Positions 33,036 through 41,484 are shown, counted from the first letter of the stretch. The stretch: 64,000 nucleotides of DNA from FEN-1219 sp964503125 (GCA_964503125.1 CAZCZE010000001.1:124001-188000); one strand, 5' to 3'. Notes: generated by a model from the sequence alone, not told the origin. Made by a program: numbers and translations.

Positions 33036-33458
33036 CTACGGCCGGAACTCCCGGGCGTCGAGCGTCACGTCGAGCGAGTCCGCGTTAAAAGGCACGCTGT
33101 GGCGCTTCGGCCGGTAGTCGTCGGCCATGACGAGCAGCGCGACGTTGGTCGGCGGGCGCCGCTCGCAAACGGCCTCGGCCGCCTTGAGTGTGAACGTGCC
33201 GTCATAGTTGCTGCGCGTCGTCAAGCGCTCGTCGAGGTACGAGGCTTCCAGGACGGCGAAAGCCACGGGCTGACCCCTCGCATCGCGCACCGTACCGCTG
33301 AGCTCGTAGTGGCTGCACATCGACCGACCGATCCAGCGTTCGACGACGCCGGTGCCGGCCTCGAGATTGGCGCTCACGATGAAATTGATCGCGACGAACA
33401 GCACCGAGGCGACGACCAGCCCGATAGCGACGAAGACCAGGTAACGCAGAGTCGCCAT
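33036..33458 (-). CDS. Membrane-anchored protein with carboxypeptidase-regulatory-like domain
   Basis: A 140-residue protein with one N-terminal membrane anchor (LRYLVFVAIGLVVASVLFVA, residues 4-23) and an external beta domain at about 50-115 of the carboxypeptidase-regulatory type: YELSGTVRDARGQPVAFAVL, then SNYDGTFTLKA. Such domains add a small beta sandwich for adhesion or stability and have no enzymatic role of their own. Two cysteines (SMCSHY and AVCERR) could pair. It starts four bases after the Tat-amidohydrolase gene on the same strand and is probably cotranscribed with it. Specific role unknown. Confidence 0.7.
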   Translation of the reverse strand: MATLRYLVFVAIGLVVASVLFVAINFIVSANLEAGTGVVERWIGRSMCSHYELSGTVRDARGQPVAFAVLEASYLDERLTTRSNYDGTFTLKAAEAVCERRPPTNVALLVMADDYRPKRHSVPFNADSLDVTLDAREFRP

Positions 33459-33462
33459 CGCC

Positions 33463-34515
33463 TCACACGCCGATGCGGAGCAGTCGCCGCAGGTTGCCGC
33501 CCAAGATCGCTTCCTTGTCGGCGTCGCGGAGGAAATCCGCCTCCGCGATGATGTCGATCGTGTCGGGCCAGAAATACGGCATGTCCGAGCCGTAGACCAC
33601 CTGGCTCACGCCCGTCTCGGCGACGAGGTGACGCAGCCCTTCCGTCGAGAACACCATCGAGTCGACGACGATTTGGTCTTTGAAGTACTCGCTCGGCCTG
33701 CGCTTGTTGGCGCAGTTGGCGTCGTCGCGCACGACGCACGCGGCATCGCTGCGTCCTAAATAGGACGTCAGATAGCCGCCGCCGTGCGCCGCGCCGAGCT
33801 GCAAGCGCGGGAAGCGATCGAGCGTGCCGTCGAAGATCATGCGGCTCAAGAACACGGTCGTCTCGAGCGGATTGCCGACGATGTTCGGGAGGCCCCCGGG
33901 GCCGTCGAGCGCGCCCGCGCGCGCGATGTTGAGCGCGTTGTTGGGATGCATGAACACGGGCACGCCGAGCTCTTGAGCTTTCGCCCAGAACGGATCGTAT
34001 TTCTCGCCCGACGGCGGCTCATTGGCGACGTGGCCGCCGATCGACGCGCCGCGCGCACCGAGATTCTTGACGGCGTGCTCGAGCTGCTCGGCCGCAAGAT
34101 CGGGGTACTGGAGCGCCACCGAGCTTAGGGCCACGAAGCGCGTGGGGTGCTGCCTGCACCAGGCCGCGATGCCTTCGTCGTGCATGGCCACGACCGTCCG
34201 CGCGTCCTCGCGGCTCGCGCCATACCACCAGTAGGTGTTGACGCTCAGCGCCTGCACGTCGATGCCGCGCTCGTCCATGGCCGCGATGCGCTCGGGCCCG
34301 AGCACGAGCGTCGGCGGCGCCGCCCGCGGCACGTTGACGTTCGGCACGCGGCTCGCCACCTCGGGAAACAGACAGTGCGCGTGCAGGTCGACGATCGACA
34401 TCCGCCGCCCGCCGACCAGCACGCGTTTCGGCGTGGCCTGGCCCTGCACCCCGAACGCGCCCAGCGCGAGCGCGGCGCCGGCCGCCGCGCGCAAGAAAGC
34501 CCTGCGACTGCTCAT
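33463..34515 (-). CDS. Tat-exported amidohydrolase (amidohydrolase_2 family)
   Basis: A 350-residue protein of the ACMSD-like amidohydrolase superfamily. The start has a twin-arginine signal, MSSRRAFLRAAAGAALALG, so the folded, metal-loaded enzyme is probably exported. Metal ligands are visible: H45 and H47 in VDLHAH, a histidine in VPVFMHPNNA, H in LQLGAAHGGGY and the aspartate in VYGSDMPYF. The family performs decarboxylation or hydrolysis of aromatic or small acids; substrate unknown. An upstream 77-residue extension lacks the signal peptide logic and is rejected. The 218-base gap to the divergent sugar dehydrogenase gene shows no recognised element. Confidence 0.9.
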   Translation of the reverse strand: MSSRRAFLRAAAGAALALGAFGVQGQATPKRVLVGGRRMSIVDLHAHCLFPEVASRVPNVNVPRAAPPTLVLGPERIAAMDERGIDVQALSVNTYWWYGASREDARTVVAMHDEGIAAWCRQHPTRFVALSSVALQYPDLAAEQLEHAVKNLGARGASIGGHVANEPPSGEKYDPFWAKAQELGVPVFMHPNNALNIARAGALDGPGGLPNIVGNPLETTVFLSRMIFDGTLDRFPRLQLGAAHGGGYLTSYLGRSDAACVVRDDANCANKRRPSEYFKDQIVVDSMVFSTEGLRHLVAETGVSQVVYGSDMPYFWPDTIDIIAEADFLRDADKEAILGGNLRRLLRIGV

Positions 34516-34733
34516 GACTCCCCCTGTTGCGACCCACGGGCCGCTTGGTGCCTGCCCAAGCGTCGCCGAACGGCCGGGGAGCGTCAATCGCAGCCTACGT
34601 CGAGAATTCTTCGCAGGCTTCCAGGGTCGCCCCGACCCGAACGTTCGCGCTAAGATAGCCGCCGACTCCAGCGCCGCGGCGCTGTTTTGTTTTCCAGCGG
34701 GGGCGCGCGAGCGCTCGATTTGAGGAACCATCC

Positions 34734-35951
34734 ATGAAGGCAACACTGGCTACGTTTATTCGTATGGGCGCGGCGCTCGCCGCCATCCCCGTCTCCGTGG
34801 GCGCATTCGCGCAGCCGCCCGGTCCTGCCGGCGAGACGTTCAAGGTCGTGACCGTCGCAGAGGGCTTACGCAATCCTTGGAGCATGGCGTGGCTACCGAA
34901 CGGCGACATGCTCGTCACGGAGCGCGGCGCCAGCGATTACCCCGGCACGCTGCGCATCATCCGCGACGGCAAGCTGCTGCCGACGCCGGTGCCTGGAGTG
35001 CCGGCCGTACGCGCGCAAGGTCAAGGCGGCATGCAAGAGGTCGCCGTGCACCCGAACTTCGCGCAGAACCGTTTCATCTATTTGAGCTACGCGAAGCCGC
35101 GCAACGACAACATGGAAGGCACGACGGCGCTGACGCGCGCGCGGCTCGAGGGCGATCGTCTCGTCGATGCGAGGGAGATCTTCGAAGCGAAGGCTTGGAG
35201 CAGCGCGCCGGGCCACTTCGGCGCACGCATCGCGTTCGACGGCCAGGGCCACCTCTTCCTGTCGGTCGGCGACAAGATGGCGGGCCTGTTCCCGCGCCGC
35301 CCGGACGGCGCGATGGATCCGAATCTCGAAGGCCACCCGTCCCAGAGGCTCGACAACCACCAAGGCAAGATCCTGCGGTTGAATGACGACGGCACCGTGC
35401 CCAGCGACAATCCGTTCGTCGGCCGCGCCGGTGCGCTGCCGGAAATCTGGAGCTACGGCCACCGCAACCCACAGGGTCTCGCGTGGAACGCCGCGACCAA
35501 CACGCTCTGGGAGACCGAGCACGGCCCGCAAGGCGGCGACGAGCTCAACCTCATCGAGAGGGGCAAGAACTACGGCTGGCCCGTGATCGGCTACGGTGCG
35601 AACTACACGCTGGGCACCGAGATCCACGCGAGCCGCAACAGAGAAGGCATGGAGCAGCCGAAGGCGTTCTTCGTGCCGTCGATCGGCATCTCGGGCCTCA
35701 TGATCTACACGGGCGACCAGTTCCCGAACTGGAAGGGCAACGCGTTCGTCGGCGGCATGGCCGGCAACTACCGCCAGCTCGTCCGGTTCGCGTTGAACGG
35801 TCCGGTCGTGACGAATCGGCAGCCGTTGCTGGTCGGCGAGTACCGCATCCGCGACGTCCGTCAGGGACCGGACGGCTTCGTCTACATTGCCGTCGACAAC
35901 CAGTTCCCCGGTCAGCCGAGCAACATCATTCGCCTCGAGCCGGACAAATAA
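34734..35951 (+). CDS. Periplasmic PQQ-dependent sugar (aldose/sorbosone) dehydrogenase
   Basis: A 405-residue beta-propeller enzyme of the soluble glucose/sorbosone dehydrogenase family (YliI-like). Signal peptide to about GAFAQ. Conserved blades: LRNPWSMAWLPNGDMLVTER, GGMQEVAVHPNFAQNRFIYL, HFGARIAFDGQGHLFLSVGD, EIWSYGHRNPQGLAW, WETEHGPQGGDELNLI and GKNYGWP. The histidines in GHFG and YGHRNPQG match the catalytic and PQQ-site residues. It would oxidise periplasmic aldoses and pass electrons to the respiratory chain. GAGGAACC precedes the ATG. Downstream gene starts eight bases after the stop. Confidence 0.92.
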   Translation: MKATLATFIRMGAALAAIPVSVGAFAQPPGPAGETFKVVTVAEGLRNPWSMAWLPNGDMLVTERGASDYPGTLRIIRDGKLLPTPVPGVPAVRAQGQGGMQEVAVHPNFAQNRFIYLSYAKPRNDNMEGTTALTRARLEGDRLVDAREIFEAKAWSSAPGHFGARIAFDGQGHLFLSVGDKMAGLFPRRPDGAMDPNLEGHPSQRLDNHQGKILRLNDDGTVPSDNPFVGRAGALPEIWSYGHRNPQGLAWNAATNTLWETEHGPQGGDELNLIERGKNYGWPVIGYGANYTLGTEIHASRNREGMEQPKAFFVPSIGISGLMIYTGDQFPNWKGNAFVGGMAGNYRQLVRFALNGPVVTNRQPLLVGEYRIRDVRQGPDGFVYIAVDNQFPGQPSNIIRLEPDK

Positions 35952-35958
35952 GGTTCGC

Positions 35959-36882
35959 GTGAGAGGGCTACTCGGACTCGTTGCGCTCGCCGCGTTCGCG
36001 GCGGGCGCAACTCCCGCCCTCGCGCAGCAGAGCTGCGACCGCGCCTGCCTCACGGCCGTCATCGATAGTTACTTCGCGGCGCTGCTCGCGAACGATCCCG
36101 GCGCGCTGCGCCAAGCGAGCGGCGCGCGCATCACCGACAACGGCGCCGAGAAACGGCTCGCCGAGACGTTCTGGGACGGCGCCGCAGAGATCGTTTTTCG
36201 CTTCGACATCGTCGACACGGCGCGCGGCGACACGGGCACGCAAACCGTCATCCGCAACGCCGACGGCAGCAAGACGATGCACATGCTGCGCCTCAAGGTG
36301 CAGCGCGGCGCGATCACCGAGATCGAGACGATCAAAGCCAACCAGGGCGACGCCGACCGGCTCTGGGACCCGGATCGCCTGACCGCCGTCTCGCCCGACT
36401 TGCAGCTCTCGATCCGCGAGGCCGAGCGCGACTCGTATTACGAGCTCATCGCCGTGGCCGAGGGCTACTGGCGCGCGTTCCAGACCAACGGCACGCCCGA
36501 CTATCGCCCCGCGCGGCTCATGCCCGACGCGCGCCGTTTTGAGAACGGCCTGCAGACGACGGGTCTCGTGCGCAACGGCGAGTATCAATCGGCGCAGCGC
36601 GGCTTCGACGAAGGCCGCTTCTTGAACCGCAACCTCTGGGACCGCCGCTACCCCGTCGTCGACGAAGAACGCGGCATCGTGCTCTCGATCGTGCGCTTCG
36701 GCATCAAGGGCGGCGCGACGAGCCAGAGCACGGTGACGTCCAACGACCGGCTCGTCGCCGAGTTCTTCGCCGTGAAACGCGGCTACATCCAAGAGATCCA
36801 GGCCGTACTGTTCAATCTCCCGGACGCACAGCCCACGGGCTGGCCGCCCGACACGGGACCCGGCCCCGGCGCCACGCGCTGA
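35959..36882 (+). CDS. Secreted hypothetical protein with NTF2/SnoaL-like domain
   Basis: A 307-residue protein. GTG start at 35959 with AAGG upstream gives a clean signal peptide (MRGLLGLVALAAFAAGATPA, cleaved near ALAQ). The segment ACLTAVIDSYFAALLANDPG and the following conserved beta strands resemble the SnoaL/NTF2-like cone fold, and a second, similar half appears after about residue 165 (AVAEGYWRAFQTNGTPDYRP). Such domains bind small molecules or act as weak hydrolases. Two cysteines at the mature N-terminus (SCDRAC). Probably cotranscribed with the sugar dehydrogenase; function unknown. Confidence 0.78.
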   Translation: MRGLLGLVALAAFAAGATPALAQQSCDRACLTAVIDSYFAALLANDPGALRQASGARITDNGAEKRLAETFWDGAAEIVFRFDIVDTARGDTGTQTVIRNADGSKTMHMLRLKVQRGAITEIETIKANQGDADRLWDPDRLTAVSPDLQLSIREAERDSYYELIAVAEGYWRAFQTNGTPDYRPARLMPDARRFENGLQTTGLVRNGEYQSAQRGFDEGRFLNRNLWDRRYPVVDEERGIVLSIVRFGIKGGATSQSTVTSNDRLVAEFFAVKRGYIQEIQAVLFNLPDAQPTGWPPDTGPGPGATR

Positions 36883-36889
36883 GCGAACT

Positions 36890-37096
36890 TTACTGTCCGC
36901 GGTAGCCGAGCAGGCGCGCCGGCAGGAACAACACGGCGCGCAAGAACGCGAACAGCGCTTCGAACGTTATTCCGATCAACCGGAACGGCAGCGAGATGAG
37001 CCAGACGATCGGCCAGAGCACGAGCGCCAGCAGCGCGAGCGGCCAGCAGAGCAACAGCAGCAAGAGCCAACCGACGAAAGCCAGGAATGCGCCCAT
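36890..37096 (-). CDS. Small hydrophobic membrane protein (68 aa)
   Basis: A 68-residue protein with two membrane helices (LAFVGWLLLLLLCWPLALLALVLWPIV split by a turn, then LIGITFEALFAFLRAVLFL) and a basic tail ending GYRGQ. GGAGG lies six bases before the ATG. No family recognised. It faces the preceding secreted-protein gene tail to tail with a seven-base gap. The 245-base stretch after its start (37097-37341) holds no recognised gene and would contain its promoter. Confidence 0.65.
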   Translation of the reverse strand: MGAFLAFVGWLLLLLLCWPLALLALVLWPIVWLISLPFRLIGITFEALFAFLRAVLFLPARLLGYRGQ

Positions 37097-37341
37097 GGTT
37101 CCTCCGCTCCGCGAATGCGCCTGCTTACACTAGCATCGATCTTCCCGACACGTGCGGCACGGACCGCAACGAGCTTGTCGACCATGATCTCAGAGGTCAC
37201 TTTCAGGCCATTCGCGGGACTCCGTCTCGATGAAGTCCATGGCCTCGGATTCGACTCTCGGATCCAGAGCAGCGACCTGTCGGCGGTGAGAACACGAGCG
37301 TTTAGAAGTTACGGGGCGTCAACCTAGAGCCGGGAGAGAAC

Positions 37342-37752
37342 ATGTCGTACATCGAGGACTCGCTGTCCGCGGGGGAGAAGATCGAGAGCCTGTTCAAACT
37401 TCACTGGTTTGCCTGGGTTCCAATGTGGATATGGCTGATCCTAGGTGTCGTTACTTTCGGCCTCACGTGGCTCGTAGCGATTTACGAGTTTTTGCGGCTC
37501 AAGTTCATTGAGCAAGGCGTCACGAACAAGCGTGTGATCCTGAAAAAGGGCATCATCAGTCGAAAAACCGAAGAAATGAAACTTGAGTCCATCGAAACTG
37601 TGGAGATCAATCAAGGGGTGTGGGGGAGGATCTTCGGATTCGGTACTGTGAAGGTAACGGGCCGAGGTATCAGTGACGTCGTCTACAAAGGCATAGACGA
37701 TCCGATTGCCGTAAAACGTCGGATCGACGGCATCAGTAATCCAGTACCGTGA
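37342..37752 (+). CDS. PH-domain (YdbS/DUF304-like) membrane protein
   Basis: A 136-residue protein with two helices at about 24-50 (FAWVPMWIWLILGVVTFGLTWLV) followed by a bacterial PH domain: EFLRLKFIEQGVTNKRVILKKGIISRK onward, the ESIETVEINQGVWGRIFGFGTVKVTG centre and a YKGIDDP end. This matches bPH_2 proteins tied to membrane stress in other bacteria; the exact role here is unknown. GGGAGAG precedes the ATG. Its codon use is noticeably less GC-rich than that of its neighbours, as is the stretch after it, which suits a region of lateral transfer. Confidence 0.88.
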   Translation: MSYIEDSLSAGEKIESLFKLHWFAWVPMWIWLILGVVTFGLTWLVAIYEFLRLKFIEQGVTNKRVILKKGIISRKTEEMKLESIETVEINQGVWGRIFGFGTVKVTGRGISDVVYKGIDDPIAVKRRIDGISNPVP

Positions 37753-37827
37753 GTTTGACCGGGCGCTCCACCGTTGAGGAACAGCACAGTGCCGCATCGA
37801 CGCGAGCGCGCGGCTTGCCCAATGGCC

Positions 37828-38049
37828 CTATGGCGACGCCTCGCTCGACGGGACGATCGCGATGCTCCGTAGCTGCGCAGCATCGCCGGCTAGGTCCGCG
37901 TTGCCGGAGGGATAGCCGCTCTCGCTCGCGAAGTACGCGACGATGCTACCGTACGTCGCCGGCGGCATCGCGAGCGAGATGTCCTGGTAGACGTCGGCGA
38001 GCGTGCCACTAATGAACCGGGTCGAGCCGCGGATGGCGGCGAGAGGGCT
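37828..38049 (-). pseudogene. Remnant of a class I cytochrome c (C-terminal half)
   Basis: Between an in-frame TAA (38050-38052) and a TAG (37828-37830) on the minus strand, 73 codons stay open but have no start. The translation contains SGTLADVYQDISLAMPP, YGSIVAYFASESGYPSGN and LAGDAAQLRSIAI. That is the pattern of the C-terminal half of small cytochromes c from PQQ-dehydrogenase systems, with the heme-ligand methionine in LAMPP. The CxxCH heme site is missing, so this is a fragment. A hairpin, GAGGGCTT-TACG-AAGCCCTC (38043-38062), sits exactly at its broken end. Confidence 0.55.
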
Positions 38050-38375
38050 TTACGAAGCCCTCGAGTCGGTCGCAGTGTCGAGACGACACGAAAAAACCAC
38101 GGACCTCAGGCGAACCACTGCTAGCGGGCACCTCCGGGTCAGTCTGAGCCGATCCGCGAACGACCGGAGTTGCACCCACTCTCCCCGGCTAAGCACCGAC
38201 GGTGCGTACGGCGTTGACCGGCCAGGAACGGTCATTCCGCCGCGCAACAACGCGCACGCCGGTATCGGTCAACTACTGTGCCGACAAAGGCTTGTCGAGG
38301 CCTGCCACCAAGTCCGTTGTGGAGCTATGGGGAAGGGAGTACGGTCGGACCGACGATCCCTGATCGGAGGACGTC
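38050..38375. other. Gap with no recognised gene
   Basis: About 330 bases between the cytochrome c remnant and the next gene. Short open frames here have no family resemblance or Shine-Dalgarno sites. Apart from the eight-pair hairpin at 38043-38062 I see no structure. GC content is lower than in the flanking genes, consistent with decayed or acquired DNA. Confidence 0.5.
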
Positions 38376-38720
38376 ATGAGCAACAGAAAGTGCTTGGGTG
38401 ACGCGTGGTGGATCGTCGGCTTGCTCCTCGTAGCGACTGCGCCGATAGCTACCAGGGCAGCGGAGCAGCCAGTGGAAAAAGTGGTGGCCTCGGAGGCCGA
38501 CCATGACGAACTCGTGTGCCAAACCGTGGACAGACCCGGTTCGCACATGAAACAGCGGGTATGCGCGGCGGCGGCGGAGTGGTCTGCTGCGCGGGGTCGC
38601 CTCATCTTGTTGACAACCAATCCGGCCGCTTCCATCCTAGCAGGCAATCCGGCCGCTTCCATCCCAGCAGGCGACAGGAACATCAGCACCGCGGGGAGCG
38701 GGTTCTCTTTTCAGCGCTAG
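38376..38720 (+). CDS. Small secreted protein with a Cys pair and a 9-residue tandem repeat
   Basis: A 114-residue protein with a signal peptide (WWIVGLLLVATAPIATRAAE, cleaved near residue 28). The mature part contains ELVCQTVDRPGSHMKQRVC followed by AAAAEW, the pattern of a family of small exported proteobacterial proteins with 'C-x-x-x-x-x-x-G-S-x-x-x-x-R-V-C-x-x-x-x-E-W'. The C-terminal third does not belong to that family: it contains two copies of NPAASI(L/P)AG made by an in-frame 27-bp duplication. GGAGG six bases before the ATG supports the start. Function unknown; the tail may be a frame extension after loss of the original stop. Confidence 0.65.
   Translation: MSNRKCLGDAWWIVGLLLVATAPIATRAAEQPVEKVVASEADHDELVCQTVDRPGSHMKQRVCAAAAEWSAARGRLILLTTNPAASILAGNPAASIPAGDRNISTAGSGFSFQR
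38618..38671 (+). repeat. Tandem 27-bp duplication
   Basis: Two adjacent 27-base units (38618-38644 and 38645-38671), each running CAATCCGGCCGC onward to CAGCAGG or TAGCAGG, differing at one base (T or C). The unit is a multiple of three, so the reading frame of the gene at 38376 is kept and gains nine residues per copy. Confidence 0.85.
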
Positions 38721-38830
38721 CTGCGAGCCGACTTCCCCTTCGGGTCGATTGCGGATATTCCGCTGAGCCTCAGAGGCTCACATTCGAGCGGCGATTTCGC
38801 ACCACGAAGCGGACATTCAAAACGGGAAAA

Positions 38831-38907
38831 TGGCGCGCCCGGACGGATTCGAACCGCCGACCCTCGGCTTCGTAGGCCGATGCTCTATCCAGCTGAGCTA
38901 CGGGCGC
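38831..38907 (-). tRNA. tRNA-Arg (anticodon ACG)
   Basis: A 77-nt cloverleaf on the minus strand. Acceptor arms GCGCCCG and CGGGCGC pair fully, D arm AGCTCAGCTGGATAGAGC, anticodon stem CGGCC/... with loop CTACGAA giving anticodon ACG, T arm with GGTTCGAATCC, discriminator G and an encoded CCA end. ACG is deaminated to ICG by TadA and reads CGU, CGC and CGA arginine codons, which are abundant in this GC-rich genome. A seven-pair palindrome TGAGCCT-CAG-AGGCTCA lies downstream at 38764-38780 but has no T tract. Confidence 0.96.
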
Positions 38908-38997
38908 GTTTTTTGGCTTAAGGCAGAGCCGTCATCGACTTAGGTCAGCGCTCCGCGGGCGCCATTGTACCCGAAGCGGGCCGCCAACCTTCAAGCC

Positions 38998-40074
38998 TCA
39001 CGGGCTCTCGGCGTACTCGCGCGTGAGCCGCGAGCCCAAGCCCGTGAGGATCTCGTAGCTGATCGTGCCGGCCTCGGCCGCGACCTCGTCGAGCCCGACC
39101 GTGGGCCCGATGAGCTCGACCAAGTCGCCGACGCGGACTGCGTCGCGCGGCAGCGCGCCGACGTCGACGCACACGAGGTCCATCGACACGCGCCCCACGA
39201 CGGGCACGCGCCGGCCGTGCACGGCCGCCGTGCCGCGGTTGCCCAAGTTGCGCGGATAGCCGTCGGCGTAGCCGAGCCCGACGACGGCGAGCCGCGCCGG
39301 CGGACTCGCGAGATACGTGGCGCCGTAACCCACGGGCTGCGGCTCGTCGAGCTCGCGCAGCTGGAGGATCGGCGCCGTGAGCGTCACGACGGCCTCCATC
39401 GGGTTCGGCCGATCGCTGAACGGATTGCCGCCGTAGAGCGCAATTCCGGGCCGCACGACGTCGCCGCGATACGGCCCGCCGAGCAACGTGCCGGCCGAGT
39501 TGCCGATCGAGGTCGGCGCCGCGGGCAACTGTCCGCGCAGGCGCTCGAAGCGCTCGAGCTGCTCGCGGTTCTGCGGGTGCTCGGGCTCGTCGGCGCAGGC
39601 CAAGTGCGTCATCACGAGCGCGATTCCGGCCGTGAGCTGGCGGCGTTTGGCCAACGTGGCCACGTCGGCCAGCTCAAGCCCGAGCCGGTTCATGCCCGTG
39701 TCGAGATGCAGCGCGGCTGGGCCGCGGCCACGCCAGCGCTCCACCTGCTCGAACGTGTTGAGCACGGGACGGACGTCGAGCTCCGCGAGCGCCGCGACGG
39801 CGCCCTCGACGGCTCCCTCGAACACGTAGATCTCTGCGGCAGACGCGATGGAGCGCAGCTCGCGCGCCTCGGCGAGCGTCGCCACGAAGAACTTGCGGCA
39901 GCCTTCGCGCTCGAGACGCCGAACGACGCGCTCGACGCCGAGCCCGTAGGCGTTGGCCTTGACGACGGCGGCGCACTCGGCGGGCTCGGCACTCGCGCGC
40001 AACGTGCGGAAGTTCCGCGCCAGCGCATCGAGATCGACGCTCAGCGTGGCCGAACGCGGTGTCTCAGCCGGCAT
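38998..40074 (-). CDS. alr: Alanine racemase
   Basis: A 358-residue PLP enzyme that makes D-alanine for peptidoglycan in the cytoplasm. The PLP lysine is K39 in AAVVKANAYGLG, and the opposing catalytic tyrosine lies in VGYGATY. HLDTGMNRLGL, MTHLACAD, RPGIALYGG and GYADGYPR are the expected family motifs. Its first 11 bases overlap the end of the upstream isomerase gene, so the two are coupled. The link of D-alanine synthesis with the wall operon a few kb away (dacC, PBP2, RodA) fits a cell-envelope neighbourhood. Confidence 0.95.
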   Translation of the reverse strand: MPAETPRSATLSVDLDALARNFRTLRASAEPAECAAVVKANAYGLGVERVVRRLEREGCRKFFVATLAEARELRSIASAAEIYVFEGAVEGAVAALAELDVRPVLNTFEQVERWRGRGPAALHLDTGMNRLGLELADVATLAKRRQLTAGIALVMTHLACADEPEHPQNREQLERFERLRGQLPAAPTSIGNSAGTLLGGPYRGDVVRPGIALYGGNPFSDRPNPMEAVVTLTAPILQLRELDEPQPVGYGATYLASPPARLAVVGLGYADGYPRNLGNRGTAAVHGRRVPVVGRVSMDLVCVDVGALPRDAVRVGDLVELIGPTVGLDEVAAEAGTISYEILTGLGSRLTREYAESP

Positions 40075-41392
40075 ACGGAGGCAGCTCCACTCTGACGAGC
40101 TCCGCGGGCTCGTCGACGGCGATCAAACGGTACGCGCCGACGCCCACGGGCACGAGCGCCGACTGGCCGCGCTCGAGCGCGCCGAGCGGAACGCCCGCAG
40201 CGCCGCGCACCGTCACGCGGCCCGCGAGCGCGTGCAGGCTGTGCGGCGACGATGCCGGCACTTCCACCGGCTGCAACTGCGTCGGCGCCAAGTGCTCGAC
40301 GCGAAAGTACTCGCAATCGACGGACCTGCGCACGCCGGGCCGCACGGGCTTCCGCTCGACGGCGAACTCCGAAGGTTGCGTGGCGCCGAGATTGAGCGCG
40401 CCGAGCGCGGCGTCGACGTCGATCTCGCGCAGCGGAAAACGCACGTGGTCCCAGGCGCGAAACGTCGGCCCGGGCATGCGGATCTCGAGCGCGAGCACGC
40501 CGCGCCCTTCCGGGTTGCCGAGCGCATGGACCTCGGCCGACCGGGGCCCGCCGCCGGCGGCGACGACACGCGGCGGGTTGGCGTTGTAGATGACGTCGCC
40601 GGCGGCGACCGGAATCGCGTTGAGCGCATCGAGCATGGCCCAGTACACGCCGTGCAACCCCGCAAGGCAGGTCTCGACATCGCGTAAGCGCGCGCCCTCC
40701 GCGAGCTTCCGCTTGAACGTCGCGGCGAAACTGCGGGCCCCGGCCCTGCGGCGCGCGAGCCAGGGCTTCAGCGACGCTTGCAGCGCTTCCGGGTCGATCG
40801 CGGCGAGGAGCTCGAGCAGCCGCTGCTGCTCGCGGCGGGCGGCCGCGAGCTGCTCGGCGAGCGCGGCAGCGTCGACGTCGGCCGCGAACCCCAGGCGGAT
40901 CGTCGCGCCGGGGTCGGCCGCGACGATGACATAGACCTCGGTGCCCCCCGGCGGATGCGCCTGCACGGACAACAGCTCGGCAACGTCGAGCAGCTTCGGC
41001 AACAACGGGTAGCGCCGTCCGTGCCGCTGCACGAACGCCTCGCCGAGCATGGTTTCGGCGTGCACGGCGAGCACTGCCGGCAAGCCGATCGTCGAACCGT
41101 CGGCGAGCGTCAGCATGCTCGGGTGGCGGCGCGCCTCGTCGTCGCCGTCGTCGGCCGCGAGCTCGAACGACTCGCCGATCGTCCGCTCGCCGGCGCGCCC
41201 CTCGGCCGGCAGCCCTTTGAACGCCCGCAGCCTCGTGCCGCCCCAGGGCCGCTCCACGAAGTTGTCCCTCTCCGGAATCACGAGCCGCGAGGCAAGCTCG
41301 GCAGCGGCCGCTGTGTCGCCCTGGAGCAAACGATCGGCGGTGCTTGCGGGTGCCACGAGACGGTCCACTACGGGGATGGCGCAGTATGCCAT
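40064..41392 (-). CDS. Mannose-6-phosphate isomerase, class I type
   Basis: A 442-residue cupin enzyme with type I PMI features: FVERPWGGTRLRAFKGLP, GESFEL, LLPKLLDVAELLSVQAHPP (zinc-binding Gln and His) and a C-terminal cupin with VPASSPHSLHALAGRVTV. It interconverts mannose-6-phosphate and fructose-6-phosphate, feeding GDP-sugar and polysaccharide synthesis. The first 36 residues have no clear match. The protein is somewhat longer than short bacterial PMIs and lacks the nucleotidyltransferase half of ManC-type enzymes. Overlaps alr by 11 bases. Divergent from the coiled-coil gene over 92 bases. Confidence 0.82.
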   Translation of the reverse strand: MAYCAIPVVDRLVAPASTADRLLQGDTAAAAELASRLVIPERDNFVERPWGGTRLRAFKGLPAEGRAGERTIGESFELAADDGDDEARRHPSMLTLADGSTIGLPAVLAVHAETMLGEAFVQRHGRRYPLLPKLLDVAELLSVQAHPPGGTEVYVIVAADPGATIRLGFAADVDAAALAEQLAAARREQQRLLELLAAIDPEALQASLKPWLARRRAGARSFAATFKRKLAEGARLRDVETCLAGLHGVYWAMLDALNAIPVAAGDVIYNANPPRVVAAGGGPRSAEVHALGNPEGRGVLALEIRMPGPTFRAWDHVRFPLREIDVDAALGALNLGATQPSEFAVERKPVRPGVRRSVDCEYFRVEHLAPTQLQPVEVPASSPHSLHALAGRVTVRGAAGVPLGALERGQSALVPVGVGAYRLIAVDEPAELVRVELPPYAG

Positions 41393-41484
41393 GGTCGTTT
41401 ATGTCAAAACGTGACTGAATACCGCGCCGCTGCTCATCGAGCCGGGTACTCTCACCCGCAATTCTGTTCACTTTCGGTTGCGCG

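Noticed and set aside
38003..38401. Plus-strand open frame of 132 codons before the small secreted protein
   Set aside because: Overlaps the start of a gene with a good Shine-Dalgarno in another frame and resembles no family.
38764..38780. Intrinsic terminator after tRNA-Arg
   Set aside because: Seven-pair palindrome but no T tract on the minus strand; kept only as a remark.
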